Shown one piece after another: positions 1 through 10,464 of a stretch of DNA of 64,000 bases; positions within the stretch are counted from its first letter, which is position 1, and every line of letters begins with the position of its first letter. A model generated the notes under the pieces. It saw only the letters and a list, made by a program, of their open reading frames with translations. It had not been told where the DNA came from and searched no databases. Origin of the DNA: Alphaproteobacteria bacterium SO-S41. Lineage in GTDB: Bacteria > Pseudomonadota > Alphaproteobacteria > Micropepsales > Micropepsaceae. Location: NCBI GenBank assembly GCA_019670725.1, contig AP024629.1, positions 3,410,001-3,474,000 on the forward strand. The letters are read 5' to 3'. The position numbers were made by a program, and so were the translations under genes.

Positions 1-486
1 GCCTTCGCATGGGCCGGCGGACAGGCGGTCGCCCGCTACCTGCTCGATCATCCCGACATCGTCCAAGGCAAGCGCGTGCTCGACGCCGGCAGCGGCTCGG
101 GCCTTTGCGCCATCGCCGCCGCCCTCTCGGGCGCCGCGACGGTCACCGCAAGCGATGTCGATCCTTACGCCGTCGTCGCGATCGAGCTGAACGCCGCCGC
201 ATTCGGCGCCGTCACGGCGACCGCCGACGATCTCGTGGGGCGGGATGATGGCTGGGATATCGTGCTGATCGGCGACCTCTTCTACGAGCAGCCGCTGGCC
301 GGCCAGGTCGAGGCCTGGGCACGGCGGCTCGCCGGCCGCGGCGCGACGGTGCTGGTCGGCGATCCCGGCCGGTCGTATCTGCCGAAAACCGGCATGACCC
401 GGCTCGCGACCTATGAAGTGCCGACGACCCGCGAGCTGGAAGACAACGAGGTTCGCCGCACGGCGGTCTATCGCGTGGCGGCGTGA
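1..486 (+). CDS. SAM-dependent methyltransferase, ETFB-lysine-methyltransferase type (5' end outside window)
   Basis: Class I SAM-dependent methyltransferase whose N-terminus lies before the window; reading frame 1 is open from base 1. The visible part starts AFAWAGGQ, a segment typical of the family that includes the electron-transfer-flavoprotein beta lysine methyltransferase and PrmA-like enzymes. The SAM-binding glycine motif VLDAGSGSGL follows at about bases 76-110, then an acidic SDVDPYA strand and a DIVLIGDLFYE motif that replaces the usual D/NPPY. About 161 residues are visible and the C-terminus is complete. The substrate cannot be read from the sequence; a protein lysine is inferred from the family. 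The next gene starts 195 bases downstream, past a repeat. Confidence 0.8.
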   Translation, partial: AFAWAGGQAVARYLLDHPDIVQGKRVLDAGSGSGLCAIAAALSGAATVTASDVDPYAVVAIELNAAAFGAVTATADDLVGRDDGWDIVLIGDLFYEQPLAGQVEAWARRLAGRGATVLVGDPGRSYLPKTGMTRLATYEVPTTRELEDNEVRRTAVYRVAA

Positions 487-522
487 CGTTCGACTGCTGT
501 CCTTGATTTCAGTTTCCCTACC

Positions 523-605
523 TCGTCATGGCCGCCCTTGAGGCGGCCATCCATGGGACCGGGCGGCTGTCAGATGGATGGCCGGGTCAAGCCCGGCCAT
601 GACGA
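523..605. repeat. Paired-hairpin (BIME-like) intergenic repeat, family C
   Basis: Outer arms TCGTCATGGCCG (523-534) and CGGCCATGACGA (594-605) are perfect inverted repeats. Each arm is itself a small hairpin: ATGGCCGC with GCGGCCAT on the left, ATGGCCGGG with CCCGGCCAT on the right. This resembles two REP units in opposite orientation. It fills most of the gap between the methyltransferase and the MAPEG gene. Confidence 0.75.
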
Positions 606-681
606 AGGGGTGTGAAACAGGTAGGCCACACGATGCTATAGGATAGGCTAAGACGGCGACGCCGCCGCAAGGGATTCGGGC

Positions 682-1083
682 ATGCTGACCACGCAGATGC
701 AGATTGTTGCGCTCTATGCCGGGATCAATGCGCTCATCCTGCTGCTGCTTTCGCTCTGGGTGACGCGGGCGCGGCGCAGCCACAAGGTGTCGATCGGCGA
801 TGGCGGCAATCCCGCGCTGCTGCGGGCGCAGCGGGCGCACGGCAATGCCGCCGAATACATCCCGATCGTGCTCGTCCTGATGCTGGCGCTGGCCGGGCTG
901 AAGGCCTCCAGCCTGCTGCTCCACGCCATCGGCCTTGCGCTGACCTTCGGCCGCATCCTCCACGGGATCGGCCTCAACACGAGTTCCAATCTCTCGGTCG
1001 GACGAGCGCTCGGCATGGTGCTGACCTGGGCGGCGCTGATCACCGGGGCGGTCGCCTGCCTCTATTACGCACTGGCCGTTTGA
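682..1083 (+). CDS. MAPEG family membrane protein
   Basis: Small integral membrane protein (133 aa) of the MAPEG superfamily, which includes microsomal glutathione S-transferases and many uncharacterised bacterial members. Four hydrophobic segments are visible at about residues 7-25, 60-77, 82-98 and 108-130. The family hallmark RAQRAHGNAAEY follows the first loop, and FGRILHGIGL lies before the last helix. The ATG is preceded by a purine-rich stretch. It is the first gene of a tight series: the next gene starts 3 bases after its stop. A glutathione-dependent or detoxifying role is the family expectation only. Confidence 0.85.
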   Translation: MLTTQMQIVALYAGINALILLLLSLWVTRARRSHKVSIGDGGNPALLRAQRAHGNAAEYIPIVLVLMLALAGLKASSLLLHAIGLALTFGRILHGIGLNTSSNLSVGRALGMVLTWAALITGAVACLYYALAV

Positions 1084-1086
1084 GCG

Positions 1087-1461
1087 ATGAATTTTCCGAA
1101 CCCCGCCGACACACAGATCTTCGCCTTCTATGCCGGCGCCGCCGGACTGCTGGCGGCGGTGGGGCTGATGCGCGATTCGCGCAGCCGCGTCGCCGCCCCG
1201 GCGGGGCGCGAGGGCCTGCTCGCGCCGCTCGGCCTCGCCGCGCTGGCCGTCGCCATGATGCTCAGCGTTGCCGCGCCGGTGCGGCTGCTCGCCGGCGCCC
1301 TGCTGCTGGCCGGCCTTGCCTTGCTGGCCGTCGCGCCGCGCCGCCCTGACCGGCCCTCGCCAGGACGCCAGGTCGGCGCGACCCTTGCCTATGCCGCCAT
1401 CGCCGTCGCTTTGATCGGCGCTTTCATTCCGCTTACCGCCACCCCAAGTCTCAGCACATGA
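1087..1461 (+). CDS. Small membrane protein, unknown
   Basis: 124-residue protein with four predicted hydrophobic segments (about 10-26, 47-62, 66-82 and 99-117) and a basic Arg/Pro loop near residue 90. I do not recognise the family. It is probably a real gene because its ATG lies 3 bases after the MAPEG stop and its own stop overlaps the pmbA start in an ATGA arrangement, so translation is likely coupled. Nothing in it suggests catalysis. A small inner-membrane accessory protein is the most that can be said. Confidence 0.65.
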   Translation: MNFPNPADTQIFAFYAGAAGLLAAVGLMRDSRSRVAAPAGREGLLAPLGLAALAVAMMLSVAAPVRLLAGALLLAGLALLAVAPRRPDRPSPGRQVGATLAYAAIAVALIGAFIPLTATPSLST

Positions 1462-2795
1462 CAACAGCACCGCTTGAACGCCTGAACGACCTCATCGCCG
1501 CCGCCAAAGCCCTGGGGGCCGACGCCGCCGACGCCATCTATGTGGAAAGCGCCTCGCTCGGCGTCTCCTACCGGATGGCGAAACTGGAAGACGTGGAGCG
1601 CTCCGAGTCGCTCGATGTCGGCCTGCGTGTCTTCATCGGCAAGCGCCAGGCGGTCTCGTCCACCACCGACCTGCGCGCGCCTTCGCTGAAGGCGCTGGCC
1701 GAGCGCGTCGTCGGCATGGCGAAGACCGCGCCGGAAGATCCCTATTGCGGCCTCGTCGAGCGCAGCCGCCTCGCGACCACCTTTCCTTCGCTCGATCTGG
1801 AAGACCCCGTCGATCCCGGCGCGGCGCGGCTGAAGGAACTCGCCGCCGCCGCCGAGGCCGCCGCGTTGGAAGTCCCCGGCGTCACCAACTCGGAAGGCGC
1901 CAGCGCCAATTGGGGCCGCTCGGCTGTCGCGCTCGCGACCTCGGAAGGCTTCGCCGGCACCTATGGCGGCACGACGCATTCGGTCTCGGTCAGCGTCCTC
2001 GCCGGCGAAGGCACCGGCATGGAGCGCGACTACGATTTCCAATCGGCCCGCCATGCGAGCGATCTCGGCGATCCCACGGCGATCGGCCGTGAAGCGGCCA
2101 GGCTCGCCCTCAAGCGCCTCAATCCGCGCAAGGCGCAAACCTGTGCGGTGCCGATCGTCTACGACCCGCGCATCTCGATGGGCCTCATCGGCCATTACGC
2201 CGGCGCGATCAACGGCGCCTCGATCGCCCGCGGCGTGTCGTTCCTGAAGGATTCGATGGGCAAGCAGGTCTTCGCCAAGGGCATCAACATCATCGACGAT
2301 CCCCACCTGATCCGCGGCTTCCGCTCCAAGCCGTTCGACGGTGAAGGCGTTGCGAACAAGAAATGGAAGCTCGCCGATGACGGCGTGCTGACGACCTGGG
2401 TGATGGATTCCTCCAGCGCCAAGCAGCTGGGGCTTCAGACCACCGGCCACGCGGCGCGCGGCACCGGCGGCCCGCCCTCGCCGTCCGTCACCAATCTCTA
2501 CATGGAGGCCGGCACGCTCACGCCCGCCGAGCTGATCGCCGACATCAAGCAGGGCTTCTACGTCACCGAGCTGATCGGAATGGGCGTCAACGGCGTCACG
2601 GGCGATTACAGCCGCGGCGCCAGCGGGTTCTGGATCGAGAACGGCGAGCTCGCCTATCCCGTCAACGAGATCACCATCGCCAGCAACCTCAAGGACATGT
2701 TCCTCAACCTGACGCCGGCGAACGACCTCACCTTCCGCTATGGCAGCAACGCGCCGACGGTGCGCATCGAAGGCATGACGATTGCCGGTGCGTGA
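1458..2795 (+). CDS. pmbA: TldD/PmbA family peptidase subunit PmbA (TldE)
   Basis: 445-residue member of the U62 (TldD/PmbA) family, cytoplasmic. In E. coli PmbA/TldE pairs with TldD, which carries the zinc site, to degrade unfolded peptides and to mature microcin B17 and the CcdA antitoxin. The N-terminal domain carries the family pattern ERSESLDVGLRVFIGKRQA. The C-terminal half contains SMGLIGHYAGAINGAS, the conserved TGHAARGTGG segment, and ELIGMGVNGVTGDYSRGASG near the end. Length matches the family. No tldD is present in this window. The start overlaps the upstream stop (ATGA), and the next gene overlaps its 3' end by 14 bases. Confidence 0.93.
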   Translation: MTTAPLERLNDLIAAAKALGADAADAIYVESASLGVSYRMAKLEDVERSESLDVGLRVFIGKRQAVSSTTDLRAPSLKALAERVVGMAKTAPEDPYCGLVERSRLATTFPSLDLEDPVDPGAARLKELAAAAEAAALEVPGVTNSEGASANWGRSAVALATSEGFAGTYGGTTHSVSVSVLAGEGTGMERDYDFQSARHASDLGDPTAIGREAARLALKRLNPRKAQTCAVPIVYDPRISMGLIGHYAGAINGASIARGVSFLKDSMGKQVFAKGINIIDDPHLIRGFRSKPFDGEGVANKKWKLADDGVLTTWVMDSSSAKQLGLQTTGHAARGTGGPPSPSVTNLYMEAGTLTPAELIADIKQGFYVTELIGMGVNGVTGDYSRGASGFWIENGELAYPVNEITIASNLKDMFLNLTPANDLTFRYGSNAPTVRIEGMTIAGA

Positions 2796-3591
2796 TCAGG
2801 ACCTCGCCGACCGCGATCTGCTGATCGCGGCCGCGCGCGCGGCGGGCGCCGTGCTGCTGCAGTATTTCGGCACGGAGGTGAAAGTCTGGAACAAGGGCGG
2901 CACGCCGGTGACCGAGGCCGACCACGCCTCCAACGCGCTGCTGCTCGAAACCCTCAGCGGCGCGCGGCCCGATTACGGCTGGGTGTCGGAAGAGACGGCG
3001 GATGACTCGTCGCGCCTGTCGGCGGCGCGCGTTTTCGTGGTCGATCCGCTCGACGGCACGGTCTCGTTCATCAAGCACAAGGACGACTTCACTGTTTCGC
3101 TCGCGGTCGTCGAGGACGGCGTGCCGGTGGCGGGGGCGGTGTTCAATCCCTCGCGGAACGAGATGTATGCCGCGGCGCTCGGCGGCGGCGCGACGCTGAA
3201 TGGCGCGCCGATCCACGCGAGCGCGGCGAGCGCCATCGAAGGGTGCCGCATGGTCGCGGCGCGCGACATGCTGCAGCATCCCGCCTGGCCCGAGCCGTGG
3301 CCGCCGATGGAGATCCTCAAGATCGGCTCCATCGCCTATCGCCTCGCCGCGGTCGCCTCGGGCGCCGCCGACGCGACCATGGCGTTGTCGACCAAGAGCG
3401 ACTGGGACATTGCCGGCGGCGAGATCATCGCGCGCGAGGCGGGCGCACTCGTCACCCGCCATGACGGCAGCCCGTTCCGCTATAACGGCCCCACCACCAA
3501 CCAGCCGAGCCTCGTCGGCGCGGCGCCCGGTCTCTATCCCGCTTTGTCCGCCCGTGTGGGTCAGATAAAGCTGCGGTCATCCCAAGGCTGA
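2782..3591 (+). CDS. Inositol monophosphatase-family phosphatase, CysQ-like
   Basis: Mg-dependent phosphatase of the FIG/inositol monophosphatase superfamily, 269 aa. Metal-site motifs are present: SEET (acidic pair), DPLDGTVSFI (the DPLDGT signature, near residue 90) and SDWDIAGG near residue 208. The form is close to 3'(2'),5'-bisphosphate nucleotidase CysQ, which removes PAP in sulfate assimilation. An inositol-phosphatase role cannot be excluded. TTG at 2782 has an AAGG 8 bases upstream; GTG at 2788 is the alternative start. It overlaps pmbA by 14 bases, and the following DUF4170 gene is 8 bases away, so all lie in one operon. Confidence 0.82.
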   Translation: MPVRDQDLADRDLLIAAARAAGAVLLQYFGTEVKVWNKGGTPVTEADHASNALLLETLSGARPDYGWVSEETADDSSRLSAARVFVVDPLDGTVSFIKHKDDFTVSLAVVEDGVPVAGAVFNPSRNEMYAAALGGGATLNGAPIHASAASAIEGCRMVAARDMLQHPAWPEPWPPMEILKIGSIAYRLAAVASGAADATMALSTKSDWDIAGGEIIAREAGALVTRHDGSPFRYNGPTTNQPSLVGAAPGLYPALSARVGQIKLRSSQG

Positions 3592-3599
3592 GCGATTCC

Positions 3600-3890
3600 A
3601 TGCCCCCTGCGACCAAGCCCGCCGCCAAGACCGCCGCGAAACCCAAGAAGAAGCAGTTGCTTCATCTCGTCCTTGGCGGCGAGCTGACGGGGCTCGACGG
3701 CGTCGAGTTCAAGGACCTCTCCAAGGTCGACGTGAAGGGCCTCTTCCCTGACTACGAGTCCGCCCACAAGGCCTGGCAGGCCGCGGCGCGCCAGACGATC
3801 GACAACGCGCATATGCGCTATTTCATCGTCCACCTGCACCGCCTGCTCGACCCCGGCGGCGAAGCGAAGGTCAAGCGCGCGAAAAAGTGA
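3600..3890 (+). CDS. DUF4170 family protein
   Basis: 96-residue basic protein with a Lys/Ala/Pro-rich N-terminal tail (residues 1-20). A conserved core follows, with LHLVLGGEL, FKDLSKVDVKGLFPDY and DNAHMRYFIVHLHRLLDP. This pattern is characteristic of DUF4170, a small alphaproteobacterial family regularly found between a CysQ-like phosphatase and the Kdo/lipid A genes, as here. Function is unknown. The context suggests a link to envelope or lipopolysaccharide biosynthesis, but that is inference from position only. Confidence 0.85.
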   Translation: MPPATKPAAKTAAKPKKKQLLHLVLGGELTGLDGVEFKDLSKVDVKGLFPDYESAHKAWQAAARQTIDNAHMRYFIVHLHRLLDPGGEAKVKRAKK

Positions 3891-3964
3891 CGGCGCGCCA
3901 AAAGGTTACATCCTGTAACGCAGGTTTGCTTGCCTCCCATCGGCCGGGGGGCTAGCTACCCGGC

Positions 3965-5737
<1,773 letters not shown>

Positions 5738-5740
5738 GCG

Positions 5741-6478
5741 ATGGGCCTGCTCAAGCGAATCGGACAATCGGCGCCGGTGCGGGCCACCGCCTGTTTCCTG
5801 ATGGCCGGCTATATCCGCTTCGTCCATGTCACCTCGCGCTGGGAGGTGGTGAATGCCGCGGCGCCCCAGCCCTATTGGGACGAAGGCAAACCCTTCATCC
5901 TCGCCTTCTGGCACGGTCGCATCCTGATGATGCCGTATTGCTGGCCCGGCAACCGCCGCATGAACATGCTGATCTCGCGCCATCGCGACGGCGGGCTGAT
6001 CGCCGACACGATCGGCTGGTTCGGCCTCAAGACCGTGCGCGGCTCCACCGCGAAGCCGGGCCGTGAACGCGACAAGGGCGCGACCGCAGCGCTGATGGAG
6101 ATGCTGCGCAAGGTGAAGGCCGGCGAATATATCGGCATCACCCCTGACGGCCCGCGCGGGCCCCGCATGCGCGCGAGCGACGGCGTCGCGGCCGTGGCGC
6201 GGCTTGCGGGCGTGCCGGTCATCGCCTGCGCCTATGGCACGAAGCGCCGCCGCCTGCTGTCGAGCTGGGATCGCTTCGTCGTGCCCCTGCCCTTCACACG
6301 CGGGGTCTTCGTCTGGGGCGAGCCCATCGCGGTACCCGCCGGCGCGAAGGGCGAGGCGCTGGATGCGGCGCGGCTGCAGATCGAAGACTCGCTCAACGCC
6401 GTGACGCGCGAAGCCGACCGGCGCTGCGGGCTCGATCCCGATCAGATTCTTCCCGACGAGGTCTTGGCGGCGGCATGA
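5741..6478 (+). CDS. DUF374 lysophospholipid acyltransferase-like protein
   Basis: 245-residue protein of the DUF374 group in the LPLAT acyltransferase superfamily. The N-terminus is hydrophobic and membrane-associated. The conserved patterns AFWHGRILMMPY, ISRHRDGGLIA, the VRGS motif and ITPDGPRGPRM occur in the expected order. DUF374 genes sit next to waaA/lpxK in many alphaproteobacteria, and an acyl transfer in lipid A or a related lipid is the likely reaction, though unproven here. The waaA start overlaps its stop by 4 bases (ATGA), so translation is coupled. Confidence 0.87.
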   Translation: MGLLKRIGQSAPVRATACFLMAGYIRFVHVTSRWEVVNAAAPQPYWDEGKPFILAFWHGRILMMPYCWPGNRRMNMLISRHRDGGLIADTIGWFGLKTVRGSTAKPGRERDKGATAALMEMLRKVKAGEYIGITPDGPRGPRMRASDGVAAVARLAGVPVIACAYGTKRRRLLSSWDRFVVPLPFTRGVFVWGEPIAVPAGAKGEALDAARLQIEDSLNAVTREADRRCGLDPDQILPDEVLAAA

Positions 6479-7770
6479 GCGGTGGCCTCTCCTACACGCT
6501 GTATCGCACCTTCGCCTCGGCGGCGGGGCCGTGGCTGCGCGGCTATCTCAAGCGCCGCGCCGATCAGGGCAAGGAAGATCCCGCCCGCGTCGGCGAGCGC
6601 TTCGGCCGCACCACGCTGGCGCGGCCGCAGGGCAAATTGATCTGGCTGCACGCCGCGAGCGTCGGCGAGTCCATGTCGGCGCTGCCGCTGCTGCGCGCGA
6701 TCCTCGATGCCAATCCCGAGGCGCATGCGGTCTTCACCTCGGGCACCGTCACGTCCGCAGCACTACTGGCGGAGCGGCTGCCCAAGCGCGCCTTCCATCA
6801 GTTCATGCCGCTCGACCAGCCGGCCTCGGTGCAGCGCTTCCTGCGCCACTGGCGGCCCGATGTCGCGCTGTGGGTCGAATCCGAGTTCTGGCCGAACACC
6901 CTTGAGGAACTCCGCAAGGCCCGCATCCCCGCCGCTCTCGTAAACGCCCGCCTCAGCGACAAGAGTTTCGCGCAATGGAAGCGTGCGCCGGGCCTCGCGC
7001 GGCGGATGCTGGACGCGTTCGATCTCGCGCTCGCCCAGACCGACGAGATCGGCGCGCGGCTCCAGGCGCTCGGCCTTCGCCATGTCGAGATGACCGGCAA
7101 TCTCAAGGCCGCCGCCGCGCCGCTGCCCGCCGCACCCGATGCGCTGGCGACGCTGCGCGACATGATCGGCACGCGCCCGGTCTTCGCCGCGGCCAGCACG
7201 CACGGCGCGGAGGAGGAAATCATCGGCCGGGCCTTCGCCGAACTGCGCGCCGAACGGCCGGATTTGCTGCTCATTCTCGCCCCCCGCCACCCCGACCGGG
7301 GGCCGGAGATCGCGGAAACGCTACGCGGGCTAGGACTGGCCGTTTCCCGCAGAGGCGCTAAGGTGCGCATCGTACCGGAAACCCATGTCTATCTGATGGA
7401 TACGATCGGCGAGCTCGGCCTCCTCTATCGCACCGCCCCGTTCGCGTTTGTCGGCGGCAGCCTGGTTGCGCATGGCGGCCAAAACCCGCTGGAGCCCGCG
7501 CGGCTCGGCGTTGCGCCGATCCATGGGCCGCATGTCTTCAACTTCACGGCCGAATACGACGAGATGGACAAGGCCGGCGCTTCGTTCGCGGTCGAGAGCG
7601 GCGAGAAACTGGCCGAACTCGCCGGCCAGTGGCTGAGCGATCCCGCGCTGCCCCGCGCCGCCGGCCAGCGCGCCAAGACGATCGCCGAGCGCGGCGCCGG
7701 GGCACTCGACGCCGCCAAGGCGGCGCTCGGCCCGATCCTGAAGAAAGCGGGTTTCCATGCGCCCGCCTGA
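6475..7770 (+). CDS. waaA: 3-deoxy-D-manno-octulosonic acid (Kdo) transferase
   Basis: Inner-membrane GT30 glycosyltransferase, 431 aa, that adds Kdo from CMP-Kdo to lipid IVA, the first core step of lipopolysaccharide. Visible features: ERFG at residues 41-44 (region of the catalytic acid in the family), HAASVGE at 59-65, VESEFWPN near 135-142, RHPDRG near 265, and the acceptor/nucleotide segment GGSLVAHGGQNPLEPA near 326. Length is typical. It starts within the end of the DUF374 gene (ATGA) and overlaps lpxK by 14 bases, so the three are translated together. The number of Kdo units added cannot be told from sequence. Confidence 0.95.
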   Translation: MSGGLSYTLYRTFASAAGPWLRGYLKRRADQGKEDPARVGERFGRTTLARPQGKLIWLHAASVGESMSALPLLRAILDANPEAHAVFTSGTVTSAALLAERLPKRAFHQFMPLDQPASVQRFLRHWRPDVALWVESEFWPNTLEELRKARIPAALVNARLSDKSFAQWKRAPGLARRMLDAFDLALAQTDEIGARLQALGLRHVEMTGNLKAAAAPLPAAPDALATLRDMIGTRPVFAAASTHGAEEEIIGRAFAELRAERPDLLLILAPRHPDRGPEIAETLRGLGLAVSRRGAKVRIVPETHVYLMDTIGELGLLYRTAPFAFVGGSLVAHGGQNPLEPARLGVAPIHGPHVFNFTAEYDEMDKAGASFAVESGEKLAELAGQWLSDPALPRAAGQRAKTIAERGAGALDAAKAALGPILKKAGFHAPA

Positions 7771-8734
7771 ATTCTGGTCGCGCCCGCCCGGCAAGCCCGG
7801 CCTCACGGCGCGGCTGCTGAGCCCCATCGCCGCGATCTATGGCTGGGTCGTGCGCGCGCGGCTGAAGCGCCCGCCGCAGCTGCGCCCGACCGTGCCGGTG
7901 ATCTGCGTCGGCAATCTGACCCTCGGCGGCGCGGGCAAGACGCCGGTCGCCATCGCGATCCTGGAACGGCTGAGCGCGATGCGCGCCTCGCCGGTCGCGC
8001 TCAGCCGCGGTTATGGCGGCAGCCTGCAGGGCCCGGTCGTGGTCGAGCCCGACCACCGCGCGAACGAGGTAGGCGACGAGCCGCTGCTGCTTGCGCGCCA
8101 TGCGCCCACCATCATCGCCAAGGACCGCGCCGCGGGCGCGCGTGCCTGCCTTACCGCGGGCGCCGGGATCATCGTGATGGATGACGGGTTCCAGAATCCC
8201 TCGGTCGCCAAGGATCTGTCCATCGCCGTGGTCGACAGCGAGTCGGGCTTCGGCAATGGCCGCGTCTTCCCCGCGGGACCGATGCGCGAGACCGCGCGCG
8301 ACGGGCTGATGCGCGCCGACGCCGTCATTCTGATGGGCCGCGGCAAGTTCGATCCCGGCCACCCCAAGACGCTGCGCGCCAATCTGCGCGCGCCGCTCTC
8401 CGCCGCCTTCGACGGCCGCCGCGTCGTCGCCTTCGCGGGCATCGGCCGGCCGGAGAAATTCTTCAAGACGCTGGAAAAGGCGGGCGCGGAGATCGTCGCG
8501 GTCTTCGCCTTCCCCGACCATCACGCCTATGACGACGACGACATGGAGCGGATGCGCGCGCTGGCGACGGCACGGGGCGCCAATCTCGCAACGACCGAAA
8601 AGGATTTCGTGCGCCTGTCGCCGCGGATGCGGCGCGGCGTGCTGACGCTTCCCGTCGAGGCGCGGTTCGAGGACGAACGGGCGCTCGACGCGCTGCTGCT
8701 CGCGGCGCTGGCGCACGCCCACACCGCGGGCTGA
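7757..8734 (+). CDS. lpxK: Tetraacyldisaccharide 4'-kinase
   Basis: Membrane-associated kinase (325 aa) that phosphorylates the 4' position of the lipid A disaccharide using ATP. The P-loop is GGAGKTP at residues 57-63, after the typical VICVGNLTLGG. SRGYGG follows near 85, and the conserved acidic metal/substrate segment MDDGFQNP near 141. A C-terminal FPDHHAYDDDD segment is also typical. The start lies inside the waaA 3' end. The next gene begins 8 bases downstream. It forms the lipid A block with its neighbours. Confidence 0.95.
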   Translation: MRPPEFWSRPPGKPGLTARLLSPIAAIYGWVVRARLKRPPQLRPTVPVICVGNLTLGGAGKTPVAIAILERLSAMRASPVALSRGYGGSLQGPVVVEPDHRANEVGDEPLLLARHAPTIIAKDRAAGARACLTAGAGIIVMDDGFQNPSVAKDLSIAVVDSESGFGNGRVFPAGPMRETARDGLMRADAVILMGRGKFDPGHPKTLRANLRAPLSAAFDGRRVVAFAGIGRPEKFFKTLEKAGAEIVAVFAFPDHHAYDDDDMERMRALATARGANLATTEKDFVRLSPRMRRGVLTLPVEARFEDERALDALLLAALAHAHTAG

Positions 8735-8742
8735 GAACCCCG

Positions 8743-9630
8743 ATGCGTAACATCCTGCGCTGGCCGCTCTGGCTGCTGGAAGCCATCCCCTTCTTCCTGA
8801 TGATGGGGCTCTTCCGCGTGATCGGGCTCGAGGCGGCCTCCGTCTTTGGCGGCTTCCTCGGACGCACGCTGGGGCCGCTCTCGCCCGCTGACGGTCTTGC
8901 CCGGCGCAACATCGCTCGCGCGATGCCGGAACTCACGCCCGAGCGGATCAACACGATCATCCGCGGCATGTGGGACAATCTGGGCCGCACCTTCGCGGAG
9001 TATCCGCATCTCCGCCGTTTCATCGCCTTTCCCAACAAGCGCGTCGAAGTCATCGGCCTGGAGAACGCGCACGCCGCCGCGACCGGCGGCGGCGTCATCC
9101 TCGTCTCCGGCCATTTCGCGAACTGGGAGGTGCTGGCGCTCAGCGTCTACCGCGTCGGGCTCGAGGGCACCTCGCTCTACCGCCCGACCAACAACCGCAT
9201 CGTCAATGCCTGGATCATGTGGCAGCGCCACCGCTGCGGCTATCCCCGGCAGATCTCGAAGAACGGCGACGGCGCGCGCGACATGCTGCGCATTCTCAAG
9301 GCCAATAAATATGTCGCGCTGCTGGTCGACCAGAAGCATCGCGAGGGCCTCGCCATTCCCTTCTTCGGCCGCGACGCCATGACCGCGACCGGTCCGGCGA
9401 TCCTGTCGCTGCGCACCGGCGCGTCGATCGTGGCGGTGACGATCGAGCGGGTGAAAGGCACGCGCTTCCGCATCGCCTTCCTGCCGAAGATGGATCTCGC
9501 CAAAACTGGCGACAAAGCGGCCGACACCCGCGCGATCCTGACGGCGATCAATGCCTGGATGGAAGAGGCGGTGCGCGCCAACCCGTCCATGTGGCTGTGG
9601 GCCCACGACCGCTGGCTGGAGCGAGGCTGA
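8743..9630 (+). CDS. LpxL/HtrB-family lauroyl acyltransferase
   Basis: 295-residue late acyltransferase family protein that transfers a secondary acyl chain to Kdo-lipid A at the inner membrane. It has an N-terminal hydrophobic anchor (about residues 8-29). The catalytic HX4E motif is HFANWE at 124-129, followed by a conserved SLYRPTNN segment. The C-terminus ends MWLWAHDRW, close to the usual WxHRRW ending. It is the last gene of the plus-strand lipid A cluster; the convergent M23 gene ends at the very next base, with no room for a terminator. Whether it is LpxL, LpxM or LpxP cannot be decided. Confidence 0.9.
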   Translation: MRNILRWPLWLLEAIPFFLMMGLFRVIGLEAASVFGGFLGRTLGPLSPADGLARRNIARAMPELTPERINTIIRGMWDNLGRTFAEYPHLRRFIAFPNKRVEVIGLENAHAAATGGGVILVSGHFANWEVLALSVYRVGLEGTSLYRPTNNRIVNAWIMWQRHRCGYPRQISKNGDGARDMLRILKANKYVALLVDQKHREGLAIPFFGRDAMTATGPAILSLRTGASIVAVTIERVKGTRFRIAFLPKMDLAKTGDKAADTRAILTAINAWMEEAVRANPSMWLWAHDRWLERG

Positions 9631-10464
9631 TCAGCCCGGCATCGGCGGCGCGGCGAGCTGGGGATCGAGGCGCTCGGCGAACCAGTTGAGGCGCCAGCAG
9701 AGATGCGGTCCGGTGGCGCGGCCGGTCTTGCCGATCAGGCCGATGACCTGGCCCTTCTCTACGGTGTCGCCGACCTTCACGTCGAGGCGGCTCTGGTGGA
9801 GATACGAGGTCGAGATGCCGCCGCCATGATCGATGATCGTGGTGCCGCCGGTGAAATAGAGGTCCGTCTCGGCCATGCGCACGATCGCCTTTTGCGGCGC
9901 GTGGATCGGCTCGCCCTCGCCCTTGGCGATGTCGACACCGAAATGCGGGCGGCGCGGTTCGCCGTTTAGGATGCGCTGGCTGCCATAGACGCCGCTGATG
10001 CGGCCGGTGACCGGCCAGTCGATGCCGTCGGCGAACCAGGTCTCGTACGTGTCGAAGCTGCGCGCCGCGCCGATCAGCTTGTTGTCGCGCGCGATGCGGG
10101 CGGCGGCATCGTCGGGCGGCGTCACCTGCGCCTCCGGCAGGCCGTCGATGCGCTGGATCTGGTATTCGCGCTGGACGATGGCCAGCGTCTCGCGCTGCGG
10201 TTCCTCGCCGGGGACGTGAACGACCAGCACGATGCTCGCGCCGTCGTCGCGGCCAAAGCCGAAGACGAAGATGCCATCGTCGCTGACACGGATCGCGCGG
10301 CCGCCCAATGTCACCTTGGCGCCCGGCGCGGTGCGCCCGACGATCATGCCGCCTTGCGAGAACTTGCCCTCGAAGACCGGTGCCGCGGCGCGCGCGGCGG
10401 GATGCGGCAGGAAGAGCGCGCCGCCAGCGCCCAGCAGGATCGTCAGGAACCGCCGCCGGTCCAT
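9631..10464 (-). CDS. M23 (LytM-type) zinc peptidase with Tat-like signal
   Basis: 277-residue exported protein of the M23 endopeptidase family, which acts on peptidoglycan cross-links or regulates amidases. The N-terminus MDRRRFLTILLGAGG fits a twin-arginine export signal. The C-terminal LytM domain has HFGVD (first His and Asp zinc ligands) and a GTVEKG-like barrel segment. It also has GPHLC at 252-256, where the canonical HxH has Cys in place of the second His. Cys could still bind zinc, so activity is likely but not certain. The start overlaps the DUF2093 stop by one base (TGATG). Confidence 0.88.
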   Translation of the reverse strand: MDRRRFLTILLGAGGALFLPHPAARAAAPVFEGKFSQGGMIVGRTAPGAKVTLGGRAIRVSDDGIFVFGFGRDDGASIVLVVHVPGEEPQRETLAIVQREYQIQRIDGLPEAQVTPPDDAAARIARDNKLIGAARSFDTYETWFADGIDWPVTGRISGVYGSQRILNGEPRRPHFGVDIAKGEGEPIHAPQKAIVRMAETDLYFTGGTTIIDHGGGISTSYLHQSRLDVKVGDTVEKGQVIGLIGKTGRATGPHLCWRLNWFAERLDPQLAAPPMPG

